13,147 bases of DNA, from NCBI GenBank assembly GCA_965365465.1, contig CBDUBU010000101.1:1-13147 (forward strand), given 5' to 3'. Under the pieces are notes generated by a model that was given only the letters and a program-made list of their open reading frames with translations, made no database searches and was not told the origin of the DNA. This document shows, one piece after another, positions 1 through 7,217 of this stretch (positions are counted from its first letter, which is position 1; each line of letters starts with the position of its first letter). Source of the stretch: CBDUBU01 sp965365465 (GTDB lineage: Bacteria; Bacteroidota; Rhodothermia; Rhodothermales; DASSAV01). The position numbers and the translations under genes are program-made.

Positions 1-1708
1 CGGTGACGAACCCACGCGCCGTGATGTCGGGGCCTGCGCCGCCGTCGATGGTATAGGTAAACGTGTCGGTCCCGTTGAACCCGGCATCCGGCGTGTAGAG
101 GATCTGGCCTTCGCTGATCTCTGCCGTGCCGTTGGGCGGTTCGCTGACGGCAATGATGGTGAGGCCGTTGCCGTCAGGATCGTTGTCGTTCGCCAGCACA
201 TCAATCAGCACCGGGGTATCTTCGGCTGTGGTCGCACGGTCTGCCCGTGCTACCGGCGCATCATCTACCTCGCTGACGAAGACGACGATCGTGCCTTCGC
301 TTTCCGCACCGCGCGCATCGGTGACGGTGTAGGTAAACGTCTCGACCCCGGTGAAGTCGATGGCCGGGATGTAGAGCACCGTATTGTCGGAGTCGATCAG
401 CGCCGAGCCGTTGGGCGGGGCGGAAACGGCTGTCAGCGTGAAGTCGTCGCCTTCCAGGTCGCTGTCGTTGGCCGTCACGTTGATCGTTACGGGCATCTCC
501 TCCATCGTGTTCGCCGTGTCGCGGACGGCCGTAGGCCCGTCATTGACCGGGTTGACCGTCAGGGTCACCGTCGCTGTGTTGCCGGTGGAAAGGGTGTCGG
601 ATACCGCGTAGGTGAAGCTGTCCGGGCCGTTGTAGTTCAACGCCGAGGTATAGGTAAAGGAACCGTCGGCGTTCAGCGTGACCGTGCCGTTGGCCGGGCC
701 GCTCACAAGCATTGCCATGAGCGAGTCGCCCTCTGCATCGGTGTCGTTGGCAAGGACACCCGGCGCCGCAACCGTGAACGGCACGTCCTCGTCCACCGTG
801 TAGGCATCGTCAACGGCCACCGGCGACTGATTGGCAACCGTGATGGTGACGGTGGCATCGTTGCTGTTGGCAGTCCCGTCGTTGGCCCGGTAGGTGAACG
901 TGTCGTCGCCGGTGAAGCCGGGATTCGGCGTGTAGGTGAATGAACCGTCCGCGTTCAGCGTCAGCGTGCCGCTCGACGCGCCCGTTATCAGGGCCGCCGT
1001 CAGCGGATCGCCATCGGCGTCGGTATCATTGTCCAGCACGCCCGGCGCTGCCAGCGTGAGCGGCGCGTCGATGGCCGTAGTATAGCTGTCATCCACGGCT
1101 ACCGGCGCCTGATTGCCTCCAGCCGCCCCTACCGTGATGGTGACGGTGGCCGTGTTGCTGTCATCGGTTCCGTCGTTGGCAGTGTATGTAAAGCTGTCGT
1201 CACCGTTGAAGCCGGCATCCGGCGTGTAAGTGAACGAACCATCGGCGTTCAGCGTGAGCGCGCCGTTTGCCGGGCCACTCACCAGCGCTGCCGTCAGCGG
1301 GTCGGCGTCGGCATCGGTATCATTTGCAAGCACGCCCGGCGCGGCAACGTTGAGCGCTGTTTCAAAAGGTGTGGTATAGGCATCGTCCACGGCCGCCGGC
1401 GCCTGATTTGCGCCAGGGGCGCCCACCGTGATGGTCACTGTGGCCGTGTTGCTCTCGTCAGTCCCATCTATGACTGAGTAGGTGAATGTGTCATCGCCGG
1501 TGAAGCCGGGATTCGGCGTGTAGGTGAACTCGCCGTCGGGATAGGTAAGAAGGGTCCCATTCGCCGGGTTGGTGAACCTCGCAATGGTCAGCGGGTCTCC
1601 ATCGGCATCCGTGTCGTTGTTTATCACACCCAGCGCTGGGTCTTCAATGCGGAGCTCGGTCTCAAAAGGTGTGGTATAGGCATCATCCACAGCCACCGGC
1701 GCCTGGTT
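1..1708 (-). repeat. Tandem coding repeat array, six cadherin-like units
   Basis: Units read on the minus strand occupy about 1409-1708 (300 nt), 1115-1408 (294), 833-1114 (282), 545-832 (288), 266-544 (279) and 1-265 (cut). Each begins near an NQAPVAVDDAYT-type linker in the first four units and a diverged NDGPTAV or DDAPVAR linker in the last two. The three units nearest the N-terminus share long exact DNA matches: 906-940 equals 1494-1528 (35 nt), and 1362-1384 equals 1662-1684 (23 nt, exactly 300 nt apart). Units further from the N-terminus are more diverged. This pattern fits recent duplication or gene conversion among the first units. Confidence 0.85.
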
Positions 1709-2302
1709 GCCTCCGCCGCCGGCCAGCGTCAGAACCAGCGTAGGCCCGTTGCCGCCTTCCTTGCTTGAATAGTAAGTAGCATAACTTCCCGTGCCGGTGA
1801 CCTGATCGATCACAAACCCGATCACATCGTCACTATCCAGCGCGGCCTTGACGGCTGCGGTGGCATCAAAGGAAGAAGCCTGTCCTTGCAGCGGCGTCCA
1901 GGGAGACCCTACCGGAGTCGCGCCAGAGAGCGATGCATTGTTCCAGGTAATGGTGTTTTCGTTGAAATCCTCGTTGGCTTCGGAGAGAACAGAGGCCTTG
2001 TTCTGTTCGGTGTTGTTCGGGGGGGTGTTCGTCTCCGTCGCGTTGAGCACGACCGAAGCGCCTGTGATGTCGGCGCCCGTGAGTCCTGCCGGGAGGTTGA
2101 ACCGGATCAGCGTGGTCCGGGTGTCATTGGTTACGTTCGTTTTGACAATCAGCTCGGGAGCGCTGCCAAAATTGGTATTTCTTGACGCCGTAGCCCCGTA
2201 AATATAGGTGTCGGCATCGGCGTTGATGGTCTGGGTTTGCGCCAGCGCCGTGCCCAGAGGCAGCGCCAGGAGCAGGATTAGTAACCGTAGCGTCTTTTTC
2301 AT
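1..2302 (-). CDS. Secreted surface protein with DNRLRE-like domain and cadherin-like repeats (3' end beyond window)
   Basis: An uninterrupted minus-strand frame runs from ATG at 2302 off the left edge: 767 codons with no stop. Residues 1-21 form a signal peptide (MKKTLRLLILLLALPLGTALA) with an ALA|Q type I cleavage site. Residues about 23-190 resemble the DNRLRE/CBM96 family, with the early 'DADTYIYG' and 'NTNFGSAPELIVK' stretches and 'TLIRFNLP'; such domains are common on secreted, sometimes glycan-associated proteins. From residue 199 there are six cadherin-like (Big_9/VCBS-type) units, starting near 199, 299, 397, 491, 587 and 680, the last cut by the edge. Each carries an acidic 'NDTDADGDPLT'-like loop, suited to calcium, and a 'GSFTYTP..GF.G.D.FTY' core. 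No Shine-Dalgarno sequence precedes the start. The protein is probably exported and displayed or released as an adhesin or matrix protein; the anchoring or sorting domain would lie in the missing C-terminus. Architecture is clear, precise role unknown. Confidence 0.9.
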   Translation of the reverse strand, partial: MKKTLRLLILLLALPLGTALAQTQTINADADTYIYGATASRNTNFGSAPELIVKTNVTNDTRTTLIRFNLPAGLTGADITGASVVLNATETNTPPNNTEQNKASVLSEANEDFNENTITWNNASLSGATPVGSPWTPLQGQASSFDATAAVKAALDSDDVIGFVIDQVTGTGSYATYYSSKEGGNGPTLVLTLAGGGGNQAPVAVDDAYTTPFETELRIEDPALGVINNDTDADGDPLTIARFTNPANGTLLTYPDGEFTYTPNPGFTGDDTFTYSVIDGTDESNTATVTITVGAPGANQAPAAVDDAYTTPFETALNVAAPGVLANDTDADADPLTAALVSGPANGALTLNADGSFTYTPDAGFNGDDSFTYTANDGTDDSNTATVTITVGAAGGNQAPVAVDDSYTTAIDAPLTLAAPGVLDNDTDADGDPLTAALITGASSGTLTLNADGSFTYTPNPGFTGDDTFTYRANDGTANSNDATVTITVANQSPVAVDDAYTVDEDVPFTVAAPGVLANDTDAEGDSLMAMLVSGPANGTVTLNADGSFTYTSALNYNGPDSFTYAVSDTLSTGNTATVTLTVNPVNDGPTAVRDTANTMEEMPVTINVTANDSDLEGDDFTLTAVSAPPNGSALIDSDNTVLYIPAIDFTGVETFTYTVTDARGAESEGTIVVFVSEVDDAPVARADRATTAEDTPVLIDVLANDNDPDGNGLTIIAVSEPPNGTAEISEGQILYTPDAGFNGTDTFTYTIDGGAGPDITARGFVT

Positions 2303-2746
2303 AGTGAGTACTTATGATGGTTGGGATGGGCCGCTGCTCAATACGGCCATGCGGTCATGTTTATTCCTGCACGTAGTCTAGTACAGAAAACCATTTGTAA
2401 CCGCAACAGGGCTGCAACGATTGTGAAACAAACCTGCATGATTTACCCTGTGTTTTAGGCGATGAAAAGCAGCGTTGTATCATCCGAGGCGCAATCATGG
2501 GAGGTGTTTCCGGCGCATATCGACAGGAGCTTCCGGAGATGCGCCGAAACGGCTTTACCGGCAGGTTCAAAAATGGCGCACCCGGATCAAGCTCGCGTGA
2601 TGCTTCGCCTGGTCCAGGTGAATTGCCTGCGGATGCTTCGACCCTGCCGCCGCCGCTGGAAGAAAAGGCTTCCCTGGAGCAAGGTTGGCAGGCCGGCAGC
2701 GCTAAAGCCGCGAGCGCCTGCCAGCCTCGCGTTGACGGACAGAATC
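2303..2746. other. Intergenic stretch between surface-protein start and MCP stop
   Basis: These 444 bp contain no reading frame I believe: short frames on both strands are arginine-rich or low in plausibility, have no recognisable domain and are not preceded by a ribosome site. The right part holds the strong hairpin at 2683-2726 that follows the MCP gene. The left part should hold the promoter of the surface-protein gene. A weak candidate on the minus strand is TTGCGG (2401-2406), a 17-bp spacer, and TACTAG (2378-2383), about 76 bp before the start; each hexamer matches consensus at only three of six positions, so it is a guess. Confidence 0.5.
2683..2726 (-). terminator. Strong hairpin after the MCP gene, possible terminator
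   Basis: The arms 2683-2693 (GGTTGGCAGGC) and 2716-2726 (GCCTGCCAGCC) pair over 11 positions with a single non-Watson-Crick position. The inside folds further through CGGC (2694-2697) and GCCG (2707-2710). The structure starts 20 nt after the MCP stop in the direction of transcription. No T-tract follows directly on the minus strand, so it is not a classical intrinsic terminator; it may pause transcription or protect the mRNA 3' end. Confidence 0.45.
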
Positions 2747-5032
2747 TCAGCCCTGCCTGAACGCATGGATGGAAGGCGCGATGAAAACCGGCGCCCCGTC
2801 TCCGGAAACCTTCGCACAGGAGGAGTGCGCGGACGTTGCGGCATCGCCTTCCAGCTTGAACCGGCTCACCAGCTGGCGCAGGTCCAGCGCCAGGCGGTTC
2901 AGCCCGTCCGTCGTCTGCGCAATCTGCGCAACGCCTTCCGCCGACTCGGATGATACCGTCGAGATGCCCTGCACGCTCTGCGAAATCTGCTCGCTGGTGG
3001 TGGACTGCTGCTCGCCGGCTGCCGCAATCTGCGTAATCATCTGCTCGATCTCCTGAACGGAATGGACGATCTGCATCAGCGCCGCACCTGTCTGGTCAGC
3101 CAGCTTGATGCCCGCGTCTACTTCCTCGCTCCCCTGCTTCATCTCGGTGATGGCCTCCTGCGTCTGGCCCTGCACCGCCTTGATCATCTCGTCGATCTCC
3201 TTCGTCGCCGTGGTCGTGCGCTCGGCCAGCTTGCGGACCTCGTCGGCCACGACCGCAAAGCCGCGCCCCTGATCTCCGGCGCGGGCCGCTTCGATGGCCG
3301 CATTCAACGCCAGCAGGTTCGTCTGGTCCGCAATGTCGCTGATCGTCTGGACGATGTCTCCAATCCGGCGGCTGGAAGCGCCGAGTTGATTGATGGACTG
3401 GGCAGAGACGTTCACCACGCCGGCGATGCGGCGGATCTTGCCGAGGGGTTCCTCGACGACACGGCTGCCCTCGCCGGCGACCTTTCCTCCCCGGCGTGCG
3501 GCTTCGGAAGCCTGGGCGGCGTTGTGCGCATTCTCGATGACCGTACGGCTCATCTCCTCGACGGCCACCGCGACCTCATTGGCCTGGGCCGACTGTTCCT
3601 GCGATCCGGCGGCAAGCTGCTCGGCAGCCGAACTGATCTGCTCGACGGCGCTTGCCGTGGCGTTGACGGCCTCATCGACCTGGCAGAGCATCCCGCGCAG
3701 GTTTTCCACGGCGCGGTTGAACCCGGCGTAAAGCTGCGCCACCTCATCACCGTCGCGCTCCGGAACCGCCCTTACCGTCAGATCCCCTGCTGAAAAATGG
3801 TTCATCTGCTCCAGCAGCCGTTCGGTGCTGCGGCCCAGATAGCGCTGCGTTTCTTTGGTCTGTGTAACATCCGCAACATATTCGAGGGCGCCCACCACTT
3901 CGCCTTTCTTATTGAAAACCGGCGAGCCGGTATACAGGATGTCTACGTCTGCGCCCCGGGGGCGCGCAATCGTTTCGGCGCGGGTCGTTTGTTTGTTTTT
4001 CATAGCCAGCATACACGCGCAATGTTCGGTGCGGCAGTGATCTGTTTTGAACAGGTCGTAGCACTTCCTGCCTGCGATGTCCTCCGGATTGCGCCCAACG
4101 GCGTCTGCGCCGGCCCGGTTCATGTACTGGACGGTCAGTTCCGGATCAACCAGCATAACCGGAGCAGGCAGCCCGTCCAGATAGCCAATCTGCTGTGAAA
4201 TGCGCTCAGACATACTGTTGAAGGCGTGGGCCAGTGCGCCAAGTTCATCTGCTGAATCAATCTCTACGGCAACATCCATTTCTCCACGTCGCATCCGCTC
4301 TGCCGCATCCCGCAGTTGCCCCACAGGGCGGCTGATGCGCCGGGATACCAGCAGCGACAGCGCAATCGACCCCGAAGCGCCTGTGATCAGAAGCAACAAG
4401 ATCGTCCAGATATGCTGGCGCGCATCGGCTTCAGCAGCTGCATAGGCAGCGTCTGCGGTTTCTCTGTTAATGGCAACCAGGCGGTCCATGGGCTTCTGCA
4501 TGGCAAGAAAGAGCGGGCGCGCTTCCAGCGAGGCTGCAAAGGCTGAATCGTCTACCTGCGTCATTCGCTCGTCCTCCGGATCGACCCCCTCAGCCATGAG
4601 CCGATCCTTCTGTTGGGCATACTTACGGACAATCTCATGAGCTGATTTCCATTTTTCCCAGGCCGGCGCAAATTCAGCCCACAGAAGGGCTTCTTCCGGC
4701 GTCTGCGGGAGGGGTTCATAGGCTTTCCATGCTTCCCCGGCGCTTTTCCATGCGGCATCTATGTAATCGTGCTGGGCTTTGCGCAGTTCTGGCGTCGCCA
4801 TGCGGCGCATGAGCAGCCCGCGCTCCGCCAGCATGATGTCTGTTTGCGCTTCCGCTATGTCTTGCAGGTATTGCACGCTGGGAAGCCGAACGGCTCCGAT
4901 TTCCTCAAGAGATTCCTGCATATCGCTGATGGCCCAGTACCCGCCCCCTCCCACGACAAGCGCAACAGCGACGACTGCGGAGAGAGCAATGATCTGCTTG
5001 GTTGCGATGCTGAAATCGTTGAAACGTTTCAT
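2747..5032 (-). CDS. Methyl-accepting chemotaxis protein with PAS domain
   Basis: A 761-residue transducer that should sense a signal and control the CheA kinase at the inner membrane. Order: cytoplasmic stub; TM1 about 13-33; a helical periplasmic four-helix-bundle-type sensor about 34-207 with no Cache signature; TM2 about 209-229; HAMP about 231-283; PAS about 285-395; a second HAMP-like stretch about 400-455 ('FSAGDLTVRAVPERDGDE'); coiled-coil signalling domain about 460-725. The conserved hairpin tip 'DIADQTNLLALNAAIEAARA' lies at 567-586, followed by 'GRGFAVVADEVRKLAERT'. The PAS domain has cysteines C324, C333, C338 and C340. The C-terminal tail lacks a CheR/CheB-binding pentapeptide of the NWETF kind. 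I chose ATG at 5032, which puts a basic residue pair just before TM1; a TTG start at 5083 would add 17 residues of poor transducer character. No Shine-Dalgarno is visible, and no che genes lie nearby. The ligand is unknown. Confidence 0.94.
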   Translation of the reverse strand: MKRFNDFSIATKQIIALSAVVAVALVVGGGGYWAISDMQESLEEIGAVRLPSVQYLQDIAEAQTDIMLAERGLLMRRMATPELRKAQHDYIDAAWKSAGEAWKAYEPLPQTPEEALLWAEFAPAWEKWKSAHEIVRKYAQQKDRLMAEGVDPEDERMTQVDDSAFAASLEARPLFLAMQKPMDRLVAINRETADAAYAAAEADARQHIWTILLLLITGASGSIALSLLVSRRISRPVGQLRDAAERMRRGEMDVAVEIDSADELGALAHAFNSMSERISQQIGYLDGLPAPVMLVDPELTVQYMNRAGADAVGRNPEDIAGRKCYDLFKTDHCRTEHCACMLAMKNKQTTRAETIARPRGADVDILYTGSPVFNKKGEVVGALEYVADVTQTKETQRYLGRSTERLLEQMNHFSAGDLTVRAVPERDGDEVAQLYAGFNRAVENLRGMLCQVDEAVNATASAVEQISSAAEQLAAGSQEQSAQANEVAVAVEEMSRTVIENAHNAAQASEAARRGGKVAGEGSRVVEEPLGKIRRIAGVVNVSAQSINQLGASSRRIGDIVQTISDIADQTNLLALNAAIEAARAGDQGRGFAVVADEVRKLAERTTTATKEIDEMIKAVQGQTQEAITEMKQGSEEVDAGIKLADQTGAALMQIVHSVQEIEQMITQIAAAGEQQSTTSEQISQSVQGISTVSSESAEGVAQIAQTTDGLNRLALDLRQLVSRFKLEGDAATSAHSSCAKVSGDGAPVFIAPSIHAFRQG

Positions 5033-5393
5033 AATGGCGACACCATTTGCCGGATGTATGAATAATATCCCCCTTCTGCTCAATCATGGCGTCTCACGTG
5101 AAAGAAAGCGCCTGACGCCGGGCGCGGTTTTTTTCATGCGTTCTGCTACTCATTTGTAATGAAGGAATATCGGTTTATCAGAAAAGAGCTTAAATCGGAA
5201 GGAGATAAATGGTAAGAAGTGCTTAGATCAGTCTATACGGAGCATATGGATGCTTCCCAACGCTCAACCTGACACAGGGTGGGGGTCAGGCAAACGAAAG
5301 GCGCGTTCCCAACCGGCGCAACGAAGGCGGTGCAAGAAGCACGGGTTCCTGCAGGACGAGAAGATCCACGGGGGTCCTTCCTGGAACAAGAGA
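5033..5393. other. Intergenic stretch upstream of the MCP gene and downstream of the AlkZ-like gene
   Basis: These 361 bp hold no convincing gene. The part near the MCP gene is AT-richer and should contain its promoter, but I could not place one with confidence. CATTTGTAA at 5151-5159 (TTACAAATG on the coding strand) also occurs at 2392-2400 ahead of the surface-protein gene. A weak hairpin, CCTGAC (5268-5273) with GTCAGG (5285-5290), lies about 104 nt after the AlkZ-like stop with no T-tract. A plus-strand AAGGAG (5199-5204) precedes an ATG at 5209 that opens only five codons and leads to no gene. Confidence 0.45.
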
Positions 5394-6476
5394 TCACGCC
5401 GATGCCGCCGGCAAACCAAGAAAGGCGCCGTACTGGTCTGCGGCGGCGGCAAAGGCTTGTGATTCGTCCGCGCTCAGGGCGGTGAAGGGCTGCGCTTCGA
5501 CAAGCACCCTGTCTTTTCTGAGCGTGCGTTTCCAGAGACCGGCTACGACCCCGTTGACGAGGAAAAAAGACTTGAACATTCCGTTTCCTCCGGGCACGAG
5601 CCGCCCGGCATACTGCGGATCGAGCACGGCGCGACGATCTCTGTAGGCCAGCAGGTACTCATCAAAGCCCGACATCAGGTGAACGGTCGGCGCCTCCACG
5701 GCCCGGGTTGGGGTTATGGGCGGGATCCAGCAGGAAACGCCGTCGATGGCTTCCTGGATGAACTGAGGTTTCACGGCTTCCATGCCCGCTCGCGCTTCCG
5801 AGACCCGCAACCCGGACCACCACACAAAATCGTGCAGGGCAGCCGGCCCGCGACTTCGGAAGTAGCGCCCGGCCAGTTCTGCCAGGGCGGCATCCCGTTC
5901 GAGCGTCTTGACTTGAGGCGCCCATTCGTCCAGCAACACGAAGGTCTGCTGCTTGCCGCGAGGGCTGCCGAAACAGATCAACCGGTCCAGCGCGGCGCGT
6001 TGCAGCAGGTGGTAAGAGCGCTGCCCGCGAGGGTCAATACCGGCCTTTTCGAGCACGGTATTGACTTCTGCACGGGTCAGCGAAGCCCCGCCTTGCAGCG
6101 CTTTTTCGAGGGCGCTGTGGCTGCGCATGACCGTAGCATCGTCGAGTTCGAGGTTCCGGCGCCGGGCCGCGCTCCCGGAGACGATGCGCGGCGCCAGCAG
6201 GGAGAGCATCCAGTGGACATCTTCTGCCGCTACAAAATGCAACGTGCCACGCATAGGCCAGGTGCGGACGATCTTTTTTTCCGCGATGGCGCGTTCGACA
6301 GCAGGCTCGGCGCCCTCCTTCAGGCGCAACCCGACCGACCACAGGGCGCCCGTGTAGTCCTGCGCCTGGATGGCGGTGAGCCACGCTGCTACGTCGGCGG
6401 GCTGCGCCAGCTTCCCGGCGGCGATGCGCTGGTTTGCCAGACGAAGGCGCGGGATCTCGGAAAAGGCTGTTTTCAT
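5394..6476 (-). CDS. AlkZ-like winged-helix DNA glycosylase
   Basis: A 360-residue protein of the AlkZ/YcaQ-like winged-helix family (HTH_42, PF06224), whose characterised members cut the glycosidic bond of alkylated bases and can unhook interstrand crosslinks. The family's catalytic Q-x-Q signature is present as Q37-A38-Q39 in 'AIQAQDYTGALWSVGLRL'; the Q-x-Q form resembles the crosslink-repairing AlkZ group rather than the Q-x-D form reported for E. coli YcaQ. Other family landmarks are 'VRTWPMRGTLHFVAAEDV' (70-87), 'RSYHLLQRAALDRLICFG' (153-170), 'DFVWWSGL' (216-223) and 'LMSGFDEYLLAYRDR' (267-281). Length fits the family. The frame stays open upstream to 6893, but that part is an out-of-frame reading of the DinB gene. 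ATG at 6476 overlaps the upstream DinB stop as ATGA, so translation is probably coupled. The family call is firm; the lesion repaired is inferred. Confidence 0.9.
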   Translation of the reverse strand: MKTAFSEIPRLRLANQRIAAGKLAQPADVAAWLTAIQAQDYTGALWSVGLRLKEGAEPAVERAIAEKKIVRTWPMRGTLHFVAAEDVHWMLSLLAPRIVSGSAARRRNLELDDATVMRSHSALEKALQGGASLTRAEVNTVLEKAGIDPRGQRSYHLLQRAALDRLICFGSPRGKQQTFVLLDEWAPQVKTLERDAALAELAGRYFRSRGPAALHDFVWWSGLRVSEARAGMEAVKPQFIQEAIDGVSCWIPPITPTRAVEAPTVHLMSGFDEYLLAYRDRRAVLDPQYAGRLVPGGNGMFKSFFLVNGVVAGLWKRTLRKDRVLVEAQPFTALSADESQAFAAAADQYGAFLGLPAASA

Positions 6477-7039
6477 GTTCCGGAAAGCAGCTTCGTTGCT
6501 GAGGGGGTCCCTGCCGCGCCGGCAGCGGCAAGCCCTTGAAGGATCTTCTTCGTGGCGACGACCTGGCCGGTATGACGCGCCGTATGCTCGGCCACATGAA
6601 AAACAAGGCCAAGCACGGTAGAAGGCAGGCCCTTGCGCCCGACGCCGCGCGGTTCGAGCAGGCTGTCGGGCGAGAGCGTCCGGATATAGCGCAGGGCGCC
6701 CGCTATCGCCGCGCTCGCGGCGCGGACCAGCGGCCCGGCGCCTTCGCTTCCAGGCTCCTGCTCGGCAGCCAGCGCCTGCCGCTGCCTCTCGTCCAGCATC
6801 TCCCCGCGAGCGTAGGTCAGGAGCCGGTCGATGCTGCCGGCCACATGGCGCAGGTGGAAACCGATGGAGGCCGCGCCTCCCGGTCTGGCCCACAGCGCCG
6901 CCTCGCTCAAGCCCTCCGCCGCCGCTTCGAGTTCCTCCTGCGCCTGCAACAGCGCGTGCGCCGCCGGCATCAGAAGTGGATGTATGCCTTCTACCGGCCC
7001 GCGCAGCCAGACCTCCGGCTGGTCCTTTGTCTCTTTCAT
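6473..7039 (-). CDS. DinB-family protein, first of a two-gene operon
   Basis: A 188-residue cytoplasmic protein matching the DinB/YfiT-like four-helix-bundle superfamily (DinB_2 type). Members are metal-binding proteins; some are thiol transferases using low-molecular-weight thiols, and several were found as DNA-damage-induced genes. The expected histidines are visible: 'GFHLRHVAGSIDRLL' (60-74, H62/H65) and 'LVFHVAEHTARHTGQVV' (145-161, H148, H152, H156); H65, H152 and H156 are the likely metal triad. Helices between them are alanine-rich. It starts at ATG 7039 without a clear Shine-Dalgarno. Its TGA overlaps the ATG of the AlkZ-like gene by 4 nt (ATGA), so the two are co-transcribed and probably co-translated. 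A second DinB gene is divergent 178 bp away. Substrate unknown; superfamily assignment is confident. Confidence 0.88.
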   Translation of the reverse strand: MKETKDQPEVWLRGPVEGIHPLLMPAAHALLQAQEELEAAAEGLSEAALWARPGGAASIGFHLRHVAGSIDRLLTYARGEMLDERQRQALAAEQEPGSEGAGPLVRAASAAIAGALRYIRTLSPDSLLEPRGVGRKGLPSTVLGLVFHVAEHTARHTGQVVATKKILQGLAAAGAAGTPSATKLLSGT

Positions 7040-7217
7040 GACGATGATCTCTGTTTCTGTAGTTCTGTGATCCCCTGTACTATTCCAGAAGCAAGATAAC
7101 GTTTTCTCCTCCCTGAAACGGTTTCTTGCCTCCTCAACGGGCAGCGCTTACCTTGCTTCACAGAGCCATTTCGCTCCACGCCGACCCTCCTTTTCTATAA
7201 CGAGACCCAGGACTCCC
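7040..7217. promoter_or_regulatory. Divergent promoter region between two DinB genes
   Basis: This 178-bp gap must start transcription both ways: leftward for DinB plus AlkZ-like, rightward for the second DinB gene. For the rightward gene a -10-like TATAAC lies at 7196-7201, but only 16 bp before the ATG and without a good -35, so it is weak. The most notable element is the inverted repeat at 7091-7129, described separately. Shared control of both sides is inferred from the layout. Confidence 0.6.
7091..7129. promoter_or_regulatory. Inverted repeat, candidate operator for the divergent DinB genes
   Basis: The left arm GCAAGATAACGTTT (7091-7104) matches the reverse complement of the right arm, GCAAGAAACCGTTT (7116-7129), at 12 of 14 positions, with an 11-bp spacer. 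It lies about 52 bp from the leftward start and 88 bp from the rightward start, where a regulator could affect both. Within it, GAAAC-G-GTTTC (7115-7125) is a smaller perfect dyad. It does not resemble the E. coli LexA box. No regulator gene lies in the window. Confidence 0.45.

Noticed and set aside
1..1708. The regular 280-300 nt periodicity as a CRISPR array or satellite DNA
   Set aside because: The units are coding, vary in length by multiples of three and keep one frame, so they are protein-domain repeats.
126..2201. Several plus-strand frames of 60-117 residues in the left region
   Set aside because: They lie antisense to the surface-protein frame, are Ser/Val/Thr-rich mirror readings of the repeat codons, and show no domain or ribosome site.
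2462..2953. Plus-strand frames of 163 and 87 residues in the gap left of the MCP gene
   Set aside because: They run into the antisense of the MCP 3' end, are Arg/Pro/Ala-rich, overlap each other in different frames and show no known domain.
3062..3793. Plus-strand frame of 243 residues antisense to the MCP gene
   Set aside because: Composition is leucine, arginine and aspartate heavy as expected for the complement of MCP helices; the opposite strand encodes an unmistakable MCP signalling domain.
5033..5083. TTG start for the MCP gene at 5083
   Set aside because: It adds 17 residues without transducer character; ATG 5032 gives the usual short basic stub before TM1.
5108..5134. GCGCC-8-GGCGC stem followed by seven T on the plus strand, as an intrinsic terminator
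   Set aside because: The stem is only 5 bp and no plus-strand gene leads into it; it could at most stop antisense transcription from the MCP region.
5199..5226. AAGGAG followed by ATG and five codons on the plus strand, as a leader peptide
   Set aside because: The spacer is only 4 nt, the frame ends after five codons, and no plus-strand gene follows until 7218.
6477..6893. Upstream extension of the AlkZ-like frame to 499 residues
   Set aside because: The extra 139 residues are an arginine-rich out-of-frame reading of the DinB gene; the family landmarks begin just after ATG 6476, which overlaps the DinB stop as ATGA.
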